Notes: a model not told the origin generated them from the sequence alone. A DNA stretch of 64,000 nucleotides from Methylococcus capsulatus (GCF_036864975.1 NZ_CP104311.1:2209513-2273512), one strand, 5' to 3'; shown: positions 24,935-34,260, counted from the stretch's first letter. Numbers and translations: made by a program.

Positions 24935-26329
24935 ATGCTGACAGCGCATCTACATTCTTTTCTAGGTGCCCGAGTCTCTTTGCGCCGCCAATTAATGACT
25001 ACCGCCGTTGGCAGCTTGGCGTTGGCTTTGTCGTCAAAGCTGCTCATGTTGCTCACCAGCGTGCTGCTGGCACGTTGGATGGGCGCGGAAAACTACGGGG
25101 TTTATGTCACCGCCATGGCGCTGGTTCTTCTGCTTGCGGTGCCAACCGGCCTGGGGTTGCCCGTACTAATAATCCGGCTGCTGGCAAGTTACCGGGTTCA
25201 TGAACAATGGGGCCTGATGCGTGGCTTGCTGACTCGCGGTAACCAAGTGGTGTTGTGGGCGTCGCTGTTGACGGTAGCGCTTGCAGAGGGGATGATCTGG
25301 CTACTTTCAACTAATCTCAGCCCAGACAAGCTCGCAAGCTTCAGTCTGGCACTGATTCTTGTTCCCCTGACCGCCTTGGGCGCGATGCGATCGGCCGCCC
25401 TGCGCGGCCTGCATCACGTCATCTTGGGCCAATTGCCCGAAAGTGTGATCATGCCCGGGTTATTCCTGGGGCTGGTCGGGGGATGGTGTTTGGTGAACGG
25501 AGATGGCGTGCTGTCGCCGGAAGTGGCCATCTCATCGCGAGTCATTGCTACCGGAGTAGCATTTCTCGCCGGCGCTCTGCTATTGATGCGGCGCATCCCA
25601 GCCCCCCTGCGGCATGCAGCGCCGCAATATGAACCACGTCGCTGGATGCAATCCACACTGCCGCTGCTGCTCGTCGCCTGCATCAACATCGTCATGATGC
25701 AAACGGATGTGTTGATGCTGGCCGCACTGCATAGCAGCGAATCGGCCGGAATCTATCAGGTAGCCGCCCGCGCGGCTGAGCTGGTTGCCTTCTCGCTGGT
25801 GATCGTGAATATGGCGATCCAGCCCAGCATCGCACGCCTTTTTGCCTCGGGCGAGATGATCCGTTTACAGCGCATCGCTACGCTAGGCGCACGCGCGGCA
25901 GTAGCCGTGGCATTCCCCTTGGCATTGGTCATGATTTTTTGGGGTGAATCTATCATGACGTCAGTTTTTGGCGCAACATTCGGTCGCGGTGCTATTGCGC
26001 TGGCCATTCTTTCGGGTGCGCAGGTCATCAATGCAGCGACAGGTTCGGTAAGTGACCTACTCAACATGACGGGGCATGAGCGAGACACAATGATAGGCAT
26101 GATCGTAGGCATTGTGGCAAACGTCGTGCTGAATTTTCTCTTCATTTCTATGTGGGATATTGCCGGTGCTGCCTTAGCTACTAGCGTGAGCCTGGTTCTT
26201 TGGAATGTCGTTCTCGTCATCCAGGTACATCGCCGGATTGGACTGGCGGCTACCGCGATCGGCCCTTTCTCATTTCGGAAAAGAAAACACAACATTGAAT
26301 CATGTGTGCAAAGTAAGTGTCGGACATGA
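24935..26329 (+). CDS. Polysaccharide flippase (Wzx/MATE-like)
   Basis: A 464-residue membrane protein with about 12-14 hydrophobic segments, beginning LLTSVLLARWMGAENYGVYV, the LAR.LGxxxYG signature of the polysaccharide transporter (Wzx) family. It should move undecaprenyl-linked repeat units to the periplasmic face. The end overlaps the next gene in an ATGA junction (26326-26329), so the flippase and polymerase are translationally coupled. Confidence 0.88.
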   Translation: MLTAHLHSFLGARVSLRRQLMTTAVGSLALALSSKLLMLLTSVLLARWMGAENYGVYVTAMALVLLLAVPTGLGLPVLIIRLLASYRVHEQWGLMRGLLTRGNQVVLWASLLTVALAEGMIWLLSTNLSPDKLASFSLALILVPLTALGAMRSAALRGLHHVILGQLPESVIMPGLFLGLVGGWCLVNGDGVLSPEVAISSRVIATGVAFLAGALLLMRRIPAPLRHAAPQYEPRRWMQSTLPLLLVACINIVMMQTDVLMLAALHSSESAGIYQVAARAAELVAFSLVIVNMAIQPSIARLFASGEMIRLQRIATLGARAAVAVAFPLALVMIFWGESIMTSVFGATFGRGAIALAILSGAQVINAATGSVSDLLNMTGHERDTMIGMIVGIVANVVLNFLFISMWDIAGAALATSVSLVLWNVVLVIQVHRRIGLAATAIGPFSFRKRKHNIESCVQSKCRT

Positions 26330-27525
26330 AACTATTTCCACTGTATAATATTGCTTTTTCCGCTGGCTTGGCGTCCACTGCTTACGTCTTCGCGATCATG
26401 GGTGGCGGGGATAATCCAATTGCTTTGCTGGTTGTGCAGGCGATAGTGTTGCTCCTGCCTGGATTAAGTTTATTTACGAAAGGATATAAACGCGTCGACA
26501 GGAGAAATATAACTTTTTTAGTGGTGTTATCAATTGGCTTGTTGTTAAGTCTGATTGTTAATATAGATAATTATGCCGGTGGATCAATCGGTTTGGATTT
26601 TGTTTTGGCTCATATTGTTGGTATCGTCGGAATGCTGTTTGCAATTCAATGGGCGGTGACCAATTTATCTCCTGAAACATTGATGCGCTATTTGGCTATC
26701 TTTTTGGTTCCCTTGATTGTGCTGGCGATAGGGGTGGCACTGCAAGAAGGTGGTTGGACCAGCCGTGCGGCTCCTTTTGATATACACCCGAATTGGTGGG
26801 GGGAATTGGGTTTTGCCTTCACTGCGTGCACTTTGGCGCTACATAGTAATAAAGCAAAGGTTTTGCTGATTGGCGTGGCGATGGTCTTGTTTTTTCTGGT
26901 GCAATCCCGTGGTGCGCTGCTCGCCACCTGTGTTTGTATCGGGGTTTATATTTTCTTTTCAATAAAACATATGATAATGAAAAAAACAACCCTATTGCGC
27001 ATAATCGCCGCTATCATTGGCACCGGGGCAGCTCTGGCAACACAGCAAGATGCGGTATTGCAGGCATGGGCTTTTATAAAAGGTAATGTGCTGCTGTTGG
27101 ATAATTCGTATCGTGGTGTAGAATCAGGCCTATCCGGTAGGGTGGATGGTTGGAGTCGTGCATTAAGCATTTTTGCCGAAAACCCGATATTCGGGCAGGG
27201 CATTGATACACTAAATGAGGTTCACAACGGATTTCTGAGGCTTGCCGGGGAGGGCGGAATGCTGCTGTTGCTGGTCATTCTGTTTATGATAGGCATCACT
27301 TTTTATCAATCCTTAAAAAAGCGAAATTATATGGTGGCGAGCATAATACTAGGCTACATTGTATATGTGATGACTTACCCGAGAATGCTTAACATGAACT
27401 TGGCATCTGCCATTTTTTACCTGTGTTTGTTTTACTGGCCAAATAATCATAACAAGATAGAACAACGCATCCATAAGCATCCTGAAAAGGCAGTTTATTG
27501 GCAAGCGATAAACAGCGTTCACTAG
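26326..27525 (+). CDS. O-antigen ligase/polymerase-like membrane protein (Wzy type)
   Basis: A protein of about 399 residues with roughly 10-12 membrane segments. The Wzy_C-like region is seen in the sequence SRGALLATCVCIGVYIF and the periplasmic-loop motif ENPIFGQGIDTLNEVHNGFLRLAGEGG, which is the H-N...GxxG-type signature of the O-antigen ligase superfamily. I use ATG 26326, coupled to the flippase stop, instead of GTG 26317. It is AT-richer than its neighbours, as is usual for polymerase genes acquired by transfer. Likely polymerises the EPS repeat unit. Confidence 0.85.
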   Translation: MKLFPLYNIAFSAGLASTAYVFAIMGGGDNPIALLVVQAIVLLLPGLSLFTKGYKRVDRRNITFLVVLSIGLLLSLIVNIDNYAGGSIGLDFVLAHIVGIVGMLFAIQWAVTNLSPETLMRYLAIFLVPLIVLAIGVALQEGGWTSRAAPFDIHPNWWGELGFAFTACTLALHSNKAKVLLIGVAMVLFFLVQSRGALLATCVCIGVYIFFSIKHMIMKKTTLLRIIAAIIGTGAALATQQDAVLQAWAFIKGNVLLLDNSYRGVESGLSGRVDGWSRALSIFAENPIFGQGIDTLNEVHNGFLRLAGEGGMLLLLVILFMIGITFYQSLKKRNYMVASIILGYIVYVMTYPRMLNMNLASAIFYLCLFYWPNNHNKIEQRIHKHPEKAVYWQAINSVH

Positions 27526-27668
27526 GCATAAATATAGATGTATCTCACTACAGGCGCAGCGCGAAAGATGCCCATGCCAGGTGCAGCTTATTGCTTGAGG
27601 AAATGGGTCTTCCAGTAATAATCTTGTCATTTTGAGCGGATCGTCGAACAGTTATGATGAGAAAAGAG

Positions 27669-27691
27669 ATGGGTAACGGGCTTTACATTCA
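27669..27691 (+). pseudogene. 5' end of a methyltransferase gene interrupted by an IS1380-type element
   Basis: These 23 nt are the start of the methyltransferase whose remainder lies at 29387-30005: ATG GGT AAC GGG CTT TAC ATT CA reads MGNGLYI, and after removal of the IS with one copy of the target duplication it continues in frame as QYGCGWDAPEGWVSFDASP. The break lies before the SAM-binding motif. Confidence 0.8.
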
Positions 27692-29381
27692 CCTGAATCC
27701 GTGTTCCCATTTTCTCACACCATTTCCGATAGCCTGATGGCATGATTTTCGATTCATCGACCTTTCGGTTTTTCCCTCGCCCCTCCTGTTCCAGGGAGCA
27801 TTCGGGTGGGGTTTGGGCCAAATCGGCGCCGTGTGTGTCCGAACTCAGGGCATTTTCCAAGCTCCGTGCAGGAGCAGCCCTTCCGGCTTACCGGAATGCG
27901 CGCTCAGGAGGGGTTCCGGCCGGAAGGTCTTCATCCGGACAGGACGGCTTGCAGCCGGGTTTGAAGTTGCATGAAGACATCGACATGCGCCGCCACGCCA
28001 CGCCCGAAGTCCAGCACGAGTTTTCGGGCATGGGCTACGAACTTCGCCGCCCGGTACATGATTTCCTGCAGCACCGTCTTGATCCGGCGGCGTTTGGCCG
28101 GATGGCGGATCGGTGCAATCTCGCCGGTCAGCCCCAGTTGCCCCAGAAGGCGCAGGCAGTTGTAGGCGAAGGCCGCCAGATGGAGCAGACAATCGTTGGT
28201 GTCGAACTTGCCGGAGGGCAGGCGCTCCAGGTCCAGATCGCTCTTGATCTCGGAGTGGAACTGTTCGTGGGTGCCGTGGTGCTTATACAACCCGATCACC
28301 TCGTCGGCCGGCCGGTCCAGGCTCGTCCACCAGCCTTCCAGTTCGATGTCCGGGACCCACAGGTGCTGGCCGCGCTTGTCGATGGTGCGCTCGGTGACCC
28401 TGACGATCAGCCGGAAGCCGCGCTGGGCCTTGCCCCAGGCCCGCTCCACCGCCACCGACAGCAGCGCCACCCGCTTGCCGGGGCGGGTTTCGGTAAAGGC
28501 ATCGTGCGCTTCGGCGCGAGCCACCCAGGCCTCCTTGTCCTGCTTGCGGGGATTCCACTTGGTGATAAAGTCGAACGATCGTCCCAAGGCAGCCCAACGT
28601 GCCTTCTCCTCCGCCTTGGCGAACAGCAGGCGGGCGCTGTCGAAGCCACTGTCGTCGCGCACCCGCACCGCCTGATCCGGGGCCACCAAGCGCTCGGCGC
28701 GGGGGAAGATGCGTTCCAGAAAGTACTCGGTCTCCAGCGCCGAGTGTTGCACGCCGGGGCGCAACTCCAGCCCGATGTTCCAGCCCTCGTTGCCCAGGTA
28801 GGCGGCAATCGGGGTATAACCGTCGACGCCCTGGTAGGTGCGGCCCACCGCTTCCTTCTTGCTACCGTCGTTGTTCATGACGAAAGTGTCGAGGTCCAGG
28901 CAGACGAACCCCTCGTGCGGGGTGATGGGCGCATCGGTGCGGCTGAGCAGGCGCAGCGACAGTTCATCGGTCCATTCCCGGAGCTGGGCCGCCTTGGCGT
29001 CGAGGCGTTGCCGTGTCCAGACGCTGCCCGGCACCTTGGACAGCCCCAGCGCTTCCTTGAAGAACGAGTCTCGCCGAAATGGCTCGATGGCCTCAAAGTC
29101 GCTCTTCCCCAGCGTCAACAGGCCCACCATGGCTTTGACCACGTCCGAGGTGCGCATGCCCTGCGACACCGGCAGCTTCGGGTCGATCACCGTCTCCACC
29201 TGCGCCGCTTGGCAGCATTGTCCGATCAAGGCCAGACCAGCATACGAGGTCAGTTGCAGCTTCGTCGATTGTTTGAGGTCAAAACGTGCCATGGTCGCTT
29301 GGGTGAAGACGGAAAGCGGATAATTATTCAATTATATCAAGGCATTACGGCGTTTTTTGAGAAAACAGGCACGGATTCAGG
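27692..29381. mobile_element. IS1380-family insertion sequence
   Basis: About 1.69 kb, bounded by inverted repeats CCTGAATCCGTG...TTTTCTC: left end from 27692 and right end (reverse complement) finishing at 29381. It is flanked by a direct target duplication ATTCA at 27687-27691 and 29382-29386. Its transposase lies on the minus strand. The element splits a SAM methyltransferase gene after codon 7, and precise removal restores that frame. Confidence 0.9.
27931..29331 (-). CDS. IS1380-family transposase
   Basis: A 466-residue DDE transposase of the IS1380 family. Visible are GLALIGQCCQAAQ, the first catalytic Asp region FVCLDLDTFVMNNDGSKKEA, VRDDSGFDS (second Asp) and the YKHHGTHEQFHSEIKSDLDLERLPSG segment with the catalytic Glu. 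An internal Met 13 residues in (MARFDLKQ) may be the true start. The frame is intact, so the element could still be active. Confidence 0.93.
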   Translation of the reverse strand: MNNYPLSVFTQATMARFDLKQSTKLQLTSYAGLALIGQCCQAAQVETVIDPKLPVSQGMRTSDVVKAMVGLLTLGKSDFEAIEPFRRDSFFKEALGLSKVPGSVWTRQRLDAKAAQLREWTDELSLRLLSRTDAPITPHEGFVCLDLDTFVMNNDGSKKEAVGRTYQGVDGYTPIAAYLGNEGWNIGLELRPGVQHSALETEYFLERIFPRAERLVAPDQAVRVRDDSGFDSARLLFAKAEEKARWAALGRSFDFITKWNPRKQDKEAWVARAEAHDAFTETRPGKRVALLSVAVERAWGKAQRGFRLIVRVTERTIDKRGQHLWVPDIELEGWWTSLDRPADEVIGLYKHHGTHEQFHSEIKSDLDLERLPSGKFDTNDCLLHLAAFAYNCLRLLGQLGLTGEIAPIRHPAKRRRIKTVLQEIMYRAAKFVAHARKLVLDFGRGVAAHVDVFMQLQTRLQAVLSG

Positions 29382-29386
29382 ATTCA

Positions 29387-30005
29387 GTATGGGTGCGGCT
29401 GGGATGCGCCGGAAGGCTGGGTCAGTTTCGATGCGTCCCCAACGCTTCGCATCGAGCGGCTTCCCGTATTTGGAAAGTACCTTTCGGCCATGGTTAAAAG
29501 GAACCCAGCACCGTTTCCCGATAATGTCCGGTATGGAGACATCGTGAAAGGCTTGCCCTTGGGCGATGAAGCGTGTAGCGGGGTCTATTGCTCTCACGTT
29601 CTGGAGCATCTTGCTTTGGATGATTTCCGCAAAGCGCTAATCAATACAAGAAGACTTTTGAAGCCAGGCGGTATCTTTCGTTTGGTGCTGCCCGATCTTG
29701 CTTTCTACATTAGTCAATATTTCGCAAACACCTCGCCCGATGCTGCGCTCGAGTTCATGCGGAATACCGGTCTGGGTGAGTTGTCCCGCGCGCGTGGAGT
29801 CAAGGGATTTGTGCAAGAACTGTTGGGTAATTCGAGGCACCGCTGGATGTGGGATTACCCTTCACTTGAAAAAGAACTCGGCCAAGTGGGATTCGAGCAC
29901 ATTAGACGGGCTGAATTTGGCGATTCGCTTGATCCCACATTTAATCAAGTGGAGCGTCAGGAGCGTTGGACCAACTGCCTTGGCATTGAGTGCAGACGGA
30001 TATGA
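29387..30005 (+). pseudogene. Class I SAM methyltransferase, 5' end separated by an IS
   Basis: The frame continues from the right IS flank: QYGCGWDAPEGWVSFDASP (SAM motif region), KGLPLGDEACSGVYCSHVLEHLALDD, LKPGGIFRLVLPDL and WDYPSLEKELGQVGF. The full gene would encode about 213 residues with the 23-nt 5' piece at 27669. An internal ATG at 29490 could give a shortened product, but this lacks the glycine-rich motif I and is unlikely to bind SAM. In the original EPS locus it followed the Wzy-like gene, and may have methylated a sugar. Confidence 0.85.
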
Positions 30006-30165
30006 AAAACGTAGAAGACAAAAATTGTAGCGGTATTCCGTACCCTAGGTGTCGCATCCTGGACGATCCTATAGACAAAAGGCGTTATCCGTTATTCTAT
30101 GCGCGAGCGCTGTTGACGGCGCATTTCGCGCCATCATGTGATATCGACGTAAGAGAGTCCGTCCC
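30002..30165 (+). pseudogene. 5' fragment of an unidentified gene cut by the IS481-type element
   Basis: A frame starts at ATG 30002, overlapping the methyltransferase end, and reads MKNVEDKNCSGIPYPRCRIL...KRRYPLFYARAL before running into sequence upstream of the transposase. The first 35 or so codons look like a real protein start, but no family is recognisable and no continuation is found after the transposase gene. It was probably an EPS gene truncated by insertion and deletion. Confidence 0.4.
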
Positions 30166-31344
30166 ATGCAGATCGCTCTGCATAAACCAGCCCGCACGAC
30201 CCCGGCAGCGCGAGCCGAGATAACCCCAAGTCAGGATCCCATCCGGGTGTTGGCGCGCCGGTACACCGTGACGGAGGCCACCGTCCGCCAGTGGAAATCG
30301 CGCACGGCGTTCAACGACCGGTCGCCCACGGCGCAGCGCCTGCAAACCACGCTGACCCCGGCGCAAGAAACCCTTGTGGTGTATCTGCGCAAAACCCTCT
30401 CGTTGCCCCTGGATGACCGGCTCGCCGTGACCCGCGAGTTTCAGCTTCGCTGCTCTTCGAGTCTGCCCCCGGCGGTGTCCCGCTCCGGGCGGGACCGCCG
30501 TCTGCGCCGTCACGGGGTCGGCTGTCGCCGTAACCTGCTGCCGCCCGTAGAAAAGGCGCCGTCCAAACCCTTCAAGGCCTATGCGCCGGGCTTTCTCCAC
30601 AGGGACGTCACTCGCAGAGCAACGAAGTTGACTCGTAGAGCAACGAAGTTGACTTACCTGCCGCGGAGGCAGGACGGAACCTCGCGCCGTGACTTGTTCG
30701 TCGCGATCGACCGCGCCACCCGCTGGCTGTTCATCGCGGTCAAGCCGAACAAGACCGCCGCCTCCGCGCCGGCGTTCCTCAAGGCCCTGCACAAGGCCTG
30801 TCCGATCAAAATTTCCAAACGGCTTACCGACAACGGCAAGGATAAAGTCGCCGGCAGCGACTTTGGACCGCCGCGCGGGTCCCGAAGGGACGAACCCCTG
30901 GGAGGGGATGAGCCATGCACCGACCGTCCGTTTGGCAACCGCGCCCGGGCTCCTGCCGGCCAGCACGAATTCGATCAACTGGGCCACGCCTTGGGGATGG
31001 AACACCGCCTGACGCCGCCCCGGAGCCCCACCCCTTTGCCGGGAGCAAAGGGGGACCCGCCTTCGGCGGGCCCGCCGGGCGAGCCCCAAGGACGGGGCGG
31101 GCAAACCCAGGGGATGGTCGAGCGTTTCAATGGCCGCATCGCCGATATCCTCAAGACCCATCCCTTCGATTCGGCCCTCAATTTGGAGCAAACCCTGCAC
31201 CGTGATGTCACCCTCTACAACTACCACCTGCCCCAATCCGCGCTCGGCAGCCAGACTCCGATCCAAGGCATGAAAGCCGGGTATACAACTCATCCCAATC
31301 TCTTTCATCGGCGTATTTATGATCGTCCGGGACTTGATACCTAG
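30166..31344 (+). CDS. IS481-type transposase with in-frame insertions
   Basis: A 392-residue transposase. An N-terminal helix-turn-helix (VLARRYTVTEATVRQWKSR) is followed by the rve/DDE domain: RDLFVAIDRATRW (Asp), LTDNGK (Asp) and GMVERFNGRI (Glu), with C-terminal TPIQGMKAG and YDRPGLDT. Three in-frame insertions break the usual spacing: two 21-bp units after LHRDV (30610-30651), about 26 residues after TDNGKD, and about 24 GC-rich residues between TPPRSP and QTQGMVERF. All catalytic residues remain, but the extra segments make activity doubtful. Element ends were not identified. Confidence 0.8.
   Translation: MQIALHKPARTTPAARAEITPSQDPIRVLARRYTVTEATVRQWKSRTAFNDRSPTAQRLQTTLTPAQETLVVYLRKTLSLPLDDRLAVTREFQLRCSSSLPPAVSRSGRDRRLRRHGVGCRRNLLPPVEKAPSKPFKAYAPGFLHRDVTRRATKLTRRATKLTYLPRRQDGTSRRDLFVAIDRATRWLFIAVKPNKTAASAPAFLKALHKACPIKISKRLTDNGKDKVAGSDFGPPRGSRRDEPLGGDEPCTDRPFGNRARAPAGQHEFDQLGHALGMEHRLTPPRSPTPLPGAKGDPPSAGPPGEPQGRGGQTQGMVERFNGRIADILKTHPFDSALNLEQTLHRDVTLYNYHLPQSALGSQTPIQGMKAGYTTHPNLFHRRIYDRPGLDT
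30610..30651 (+). repeat. Two 21-bp repeat units inside the transposase gene
   Basis: ACTCGCAGAGCAACGAAGTTG followed by ACTCGTAGAGCAACGAAGTTG, reading TRRATKL twice in frame. The flanking protein sequence would be contiguous (LHRDV-YLPR) without them. Related units occur at 49834-49917. Confidence 0.85.
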
Positions 31345-32232
31345 ACCTCCTCGATTGTTGCGTGTTCTGCATGACTTGTTGAACCATCCGCTGGGCCGCT
31401 GTGACCGACTTGGCACACTGGTGCGATTTATCCGTTGGCAGATTGGCGGTCGTATGCTTCACGAGGCTGTGGCAATGCCTTTCGTAGACGGCACGCGGCT
31501 CCTGCTTCGCACCGGCATGCATGGCATGACGATGAATGTTTACGTCGGCTTACATGAGTTCGAGGACATGCTATTTGTGTTCCACCTGTTGCGCAAAGAT
31601 GATGAGTTTCTGGATGTTGGCGCGAATTCCGGTGAATATGCCATCTTGGCAGCGGGCCGAGGCGCAAACGTTCTAGCGATAGAGCCGGTCCCCGCCACCT
31701 ACGGCAATTGCTGGACAACGTCCATCTTAATCGATTCTATGACCGGATTGATGCCCGGAATATGGGTGTTGGCGCCAAGCCAGGTAAACTCCAATTCTCG
31801 ACTCAGTTTGGTCCGACTAACCATGTACTGGCGCCCGGTGAAGCTGGCGACCATGCAGTGACGGTTACTGTCGATGCACTTGACACGATTGCGGCTGGCT
31901 GGACGCCGAAGATGATCAAAATCGATGTTGAAGGCTTCGAAGCCAACGTCATTCGGGGCGCGGCTGGGCTGCTGGCGCAGGAGTCGCTGCAAGCCGTACT
32001 GATCGAGTTGAATGGGTTGGGTGCGCGTTATGGTTTCAGCGATACCGACATTCATGCGCAATTGGTCAGGCACGACTTCAACCCCGTGCACTACGACCCT
32101 GTGTCACGGAAGTTGCGTGCGATCCAACATCAACGAACTACGGGCAACACACTTTATGTACGTGTATCGGCGGATTTGCAGTCTAGGCTGCAGGCAGCAG
32201 ACCCCTTTAGATGGCATAAAATTGCCATTTGA
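31319..32232 (+). pseudogene. FkbM family methyltransferase with a frameshift
   Basis: The first part (LLRVLHDLLNHPLGR, FVDGTRLLLRTGMHGMTMN, YVGLHEFEDMLF, FLDVGANSGEYAILA, AIEPVPATYG) is an FkbM-type methyltransferase N-terminal half. At about 31707 one base is missing, and the continuation LLDNVHLNRFYDRID...MIKIDVEGFEANVIRGA is in another frame to 32232. FkbM enzymes O-methylate sugars or polyketides. The start is uncertain, because the first codons overlap the end of the transposase gene and may have been replaced by the insertion. A sequencing error could also explain the shift. Confidence 0.82.
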
Positions 32233-32385
32233 CACTGGATGTGAATTCTCACCATCCGCAGGGTCCGCGGGGCCAAATGGTGTGTTCGTCACGCTGCCAG
32301 CCGTTGGAGTCCTCGCCCTCCTTACCCTGCTTGACGCAACGATTGCGCTAAAGCAACAAAGCAAACCTCGCGAGTTGGTAATGCC

Positions 32386-32466
32386 GTGAACGTCAAACGG
32401 CCACAGATCATATTGGTCGGCATTTTCGCGCCGCCGACGCAGGGTATGGCAGTGGTCAATGCGGCA
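32386..32466 (+). pseudogene. N-terminal remnant of an EPS glycosyltransferase
   Basis: The first 27 codons (MNVKRPQIILVGIFAPPTQG, then MAVVNAA) match the characteristic N-terminus of GT4-type EPS glycosyltransferases (KRPxIILVGIFPPPxHGMAxVN). The following sequence is unrelated, so the transferase has been lost by deletion and its start is now fused to the glycosidase frame. Confidence 0.6.
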
Positions 32467-34206
32467 GCGCGGGCGCCGTTCAGGTGTCGGCGCTGTTTTA
32501 TCTGTATCGTAATTCTGAGGCTATGCAGCACGTTATTACTTGGCTGCTTCGTGGCAGAACCTATGGCAGCCGCTGTGCAGATGAGCGGCGAGACGTCACG
32601 TCCAGAGATGAGCACGTTCACTCTTGGGGAGACCGTTAAATTATTATTCAGGGGGAAAAGTCCGGCGCTTGTGCAAGGACACACTTTGTCCTTGACTCTC
32701 CGAATAGAAGATGAGCGAGGAAAACTTCTCGCGGTAAAAACCATGCCCGTTGAGACAGATGGGGCAGGAACTTGGCACGCTAGCGTAGATGCCCCAAACG
32801 ATCACCTAGGCTTCTATCGGGTTTATGCGGATCTATCTAACGGCATGAAACTGGATGCGCTAGGCAGCCGTCCGAAAGGCTATATGACGTATTGTATAGT
32901 TCCCGACCCTGTGGGCCGTAAATTGTATCCCGATACCCAAACATTTTTCGGTCTACAAGGTGGGTATAACCGTACGGTTAACGTGTTGCCATATCTAGGA
33001 GTACGATGGGTCCTGGGAGGATTTGCATGGAAGGACTTAGAGCAAGATTACCCAGGACAGTTAGCCGAAAATATCACCAGAACGGAAAAAGCTGGAGAAC
33101 AGCTGACCAATATTCCTGGAATACCTGATTGGAGTTGGCCGCACGTCGAGATCAATGGGCGGTCATCAACCTGGACCGTATATACCCTGCCGACGCTGTT
33201 TGACATACGCGCCAACAGGATGAAATGGCTGCCAGTCAAGCCAGAAACATTGGTGACCTTCACAGGGCGATTGACTCCGGATGGTGAACAACAGTGGATT
33301 CAGTATGTGGCGCGGGCGGTGTCAGCTTATGCGGCTCTGTATCCTGAACGTAATCAGCGCTATTATCAAATTACTTGGGAGCCGGTATATCCTTGGGGTT
33401 TCAAAGGCACAGTCGACGACCTTGTCAGGATTTTCGAACTAGCATATCCAGTCATCCACAAAGCCGACCCCAAGGCCATAGTGATCGGGCCAACCGGCGG
33501 GTCGTTGCCTAGAGATATCGAATGGAATATGAATTTATTCCGTAAAGGATTAGGCCGCTATATCGACGGTTTTTCCAACCACCCTTACGTTAAGTTTCCG
33601 CCAGAACAAAAAGGTCTCATTGATGCGTCACGGCGGATTGCCCAATTCATTCAGCAACATACTGGCAAAGCAGTTCCCATGTTCGGTACCGAGCAAGGGT
33701 TCGATGCAGTCGCTACCCCCGAAGCGGAACTGGAACAAGCCCGTGCACTTGTGCGAAGCAATCTGATCTTACTCGGAGAAGGGTGGCGAATGAACATTTC
33801 TTTTTATCTCCATGATTACCGAGGTGAGAACGGCGATAACGGCCGCTACGGCCTCTATTATAATTTAGTAGAGGGTCTTCCATTCGGCCCTAAAAAAATT
33901 GGACCCAAGCCGGCTGCCCCGGCTTACGCTGCTATGACTTATCTGCTCGAAGGGCACCGGTCGCTAGGGCCCGTCAAAGGATTGGATGGTACCGAAATGG
34001 GATACAGTTATGAACTGAACGACGAAGTCGTGCTGGCGTTGTGGGATTACGGAGATAAGTCACGTCGTGCGGTTGTTCCCGTCGATGCACAAGATCTGGA
34101 AATCTACGACATGATGGGAAACGTTCAAAAGATTTCTTGTCTTCAAAAGAAGGTTGAACTTTTTCTTGGTAAAGACCCTGTGTACATTAGATATTTTAGA
34201 CGCTGA
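32386..34206 (+). CDS. Secreted glycoside hydrolase-like protein (cellulase superfamily, GH39-like) with foreign N-terminus
   Basis: A 606-residue frame. After the 27-residue glycosyltransferase-like start comes a signal-peptide-like stretch (LRLCSTLLLGCFVAEPMAAA), an N-terminal beta domain (LRGKSPALVQGHTLSLTLRI) and a TIM-barrel-like region with QRYYQITWEPVYPWGFKGT (NEP/EP-type acid/base Glu), GPTGGSLPRD, SNHPYVKFPP and FGTEQGFDA (candidate nucleophile Glu), then a C-terminal beta domain. It probably trims or modifies EPS in the periplasm or outside. The native start cannot be fixed; it may have been lost with the deletion, so expression depends on the fused start. The family assignment is by fold-like motifs only. 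Confidence 0.6.
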   Translation: MNVKRPQIILVGIFAPPTQGMAVVNAAARAPFRCRRCFICIVILRLCSTLLLGCFVAEPMAAAVQMSGETSRPEMSTFTLGETVKLLFRGKSPALVQGHTLSLTLRIEDERGKLLAVKTMPVETDGAGTWHASVDAPNDHLGFYRVYADLSNGMKLDALGSRPKGYMTYCIVPDPVGRKLYPDTQTFFGLQGGYNRTVNVLPYLGVRWVLGGFAWKDLEQDYPGQLAENITRTEKAGEQLTNIPGIPDWSWPHVEINGRSSTWTVYTLPTLFDIRANRMKWLPVKPETLVTFTGRLTPDGEQQWIQYVARAVSAYAALYPERNQRYYQITWEPVYPWGFKGTVDDLVRIFELAYPVIHKADPKAIVIGPTGGSLPRDIEWNMNLFRKGLGRYIDGFSNHPYVKFPPEQKGLIDASRRIAQFIQQHTGKAVPMFGTEQGFDAVATPEAELEQARALVRSNLILLGEGWRMNISFYLHDYRGENGDNGRYGLYYNLVEGLPFGPKKIGPKPAAPAYAAMTYLLEGHRSLGPVKGLDGTEMGYSYELNDEVVLALWDYGDKSRRAVVPVDAQDLEIYDMMGNVQKISCLQKKVELFLGKDPVYIRYFRR

Positions 34207-34260
34207 TAATATTGCATGATTGGATTGTGTACTTACCGCAACTTAGCTTAGTAAAAATTC

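Noticed and set aside
27486..27633. A short open frame ending LLLEEMGLPVIILSF
   Set aside because: It overlaps the Wzy-like gene end, has no ATG or clear ribosome binding site and no recognisable family, so I could not support a gene.
27742..29547. A 601-codon open frame on the plus strand
   Set aside because: It is antisense to the IS1380 transposase, a GC-rich gene; the peptide has no family features, and the minus-strand frame has all transposase motifs.
29490..30005. An intact small methyltransferase starting at ATG 29490
   Set aside because: The frame continues upstream to the IS border with conserved motif I sequence, so this ATG is internal to an interrupted gene.
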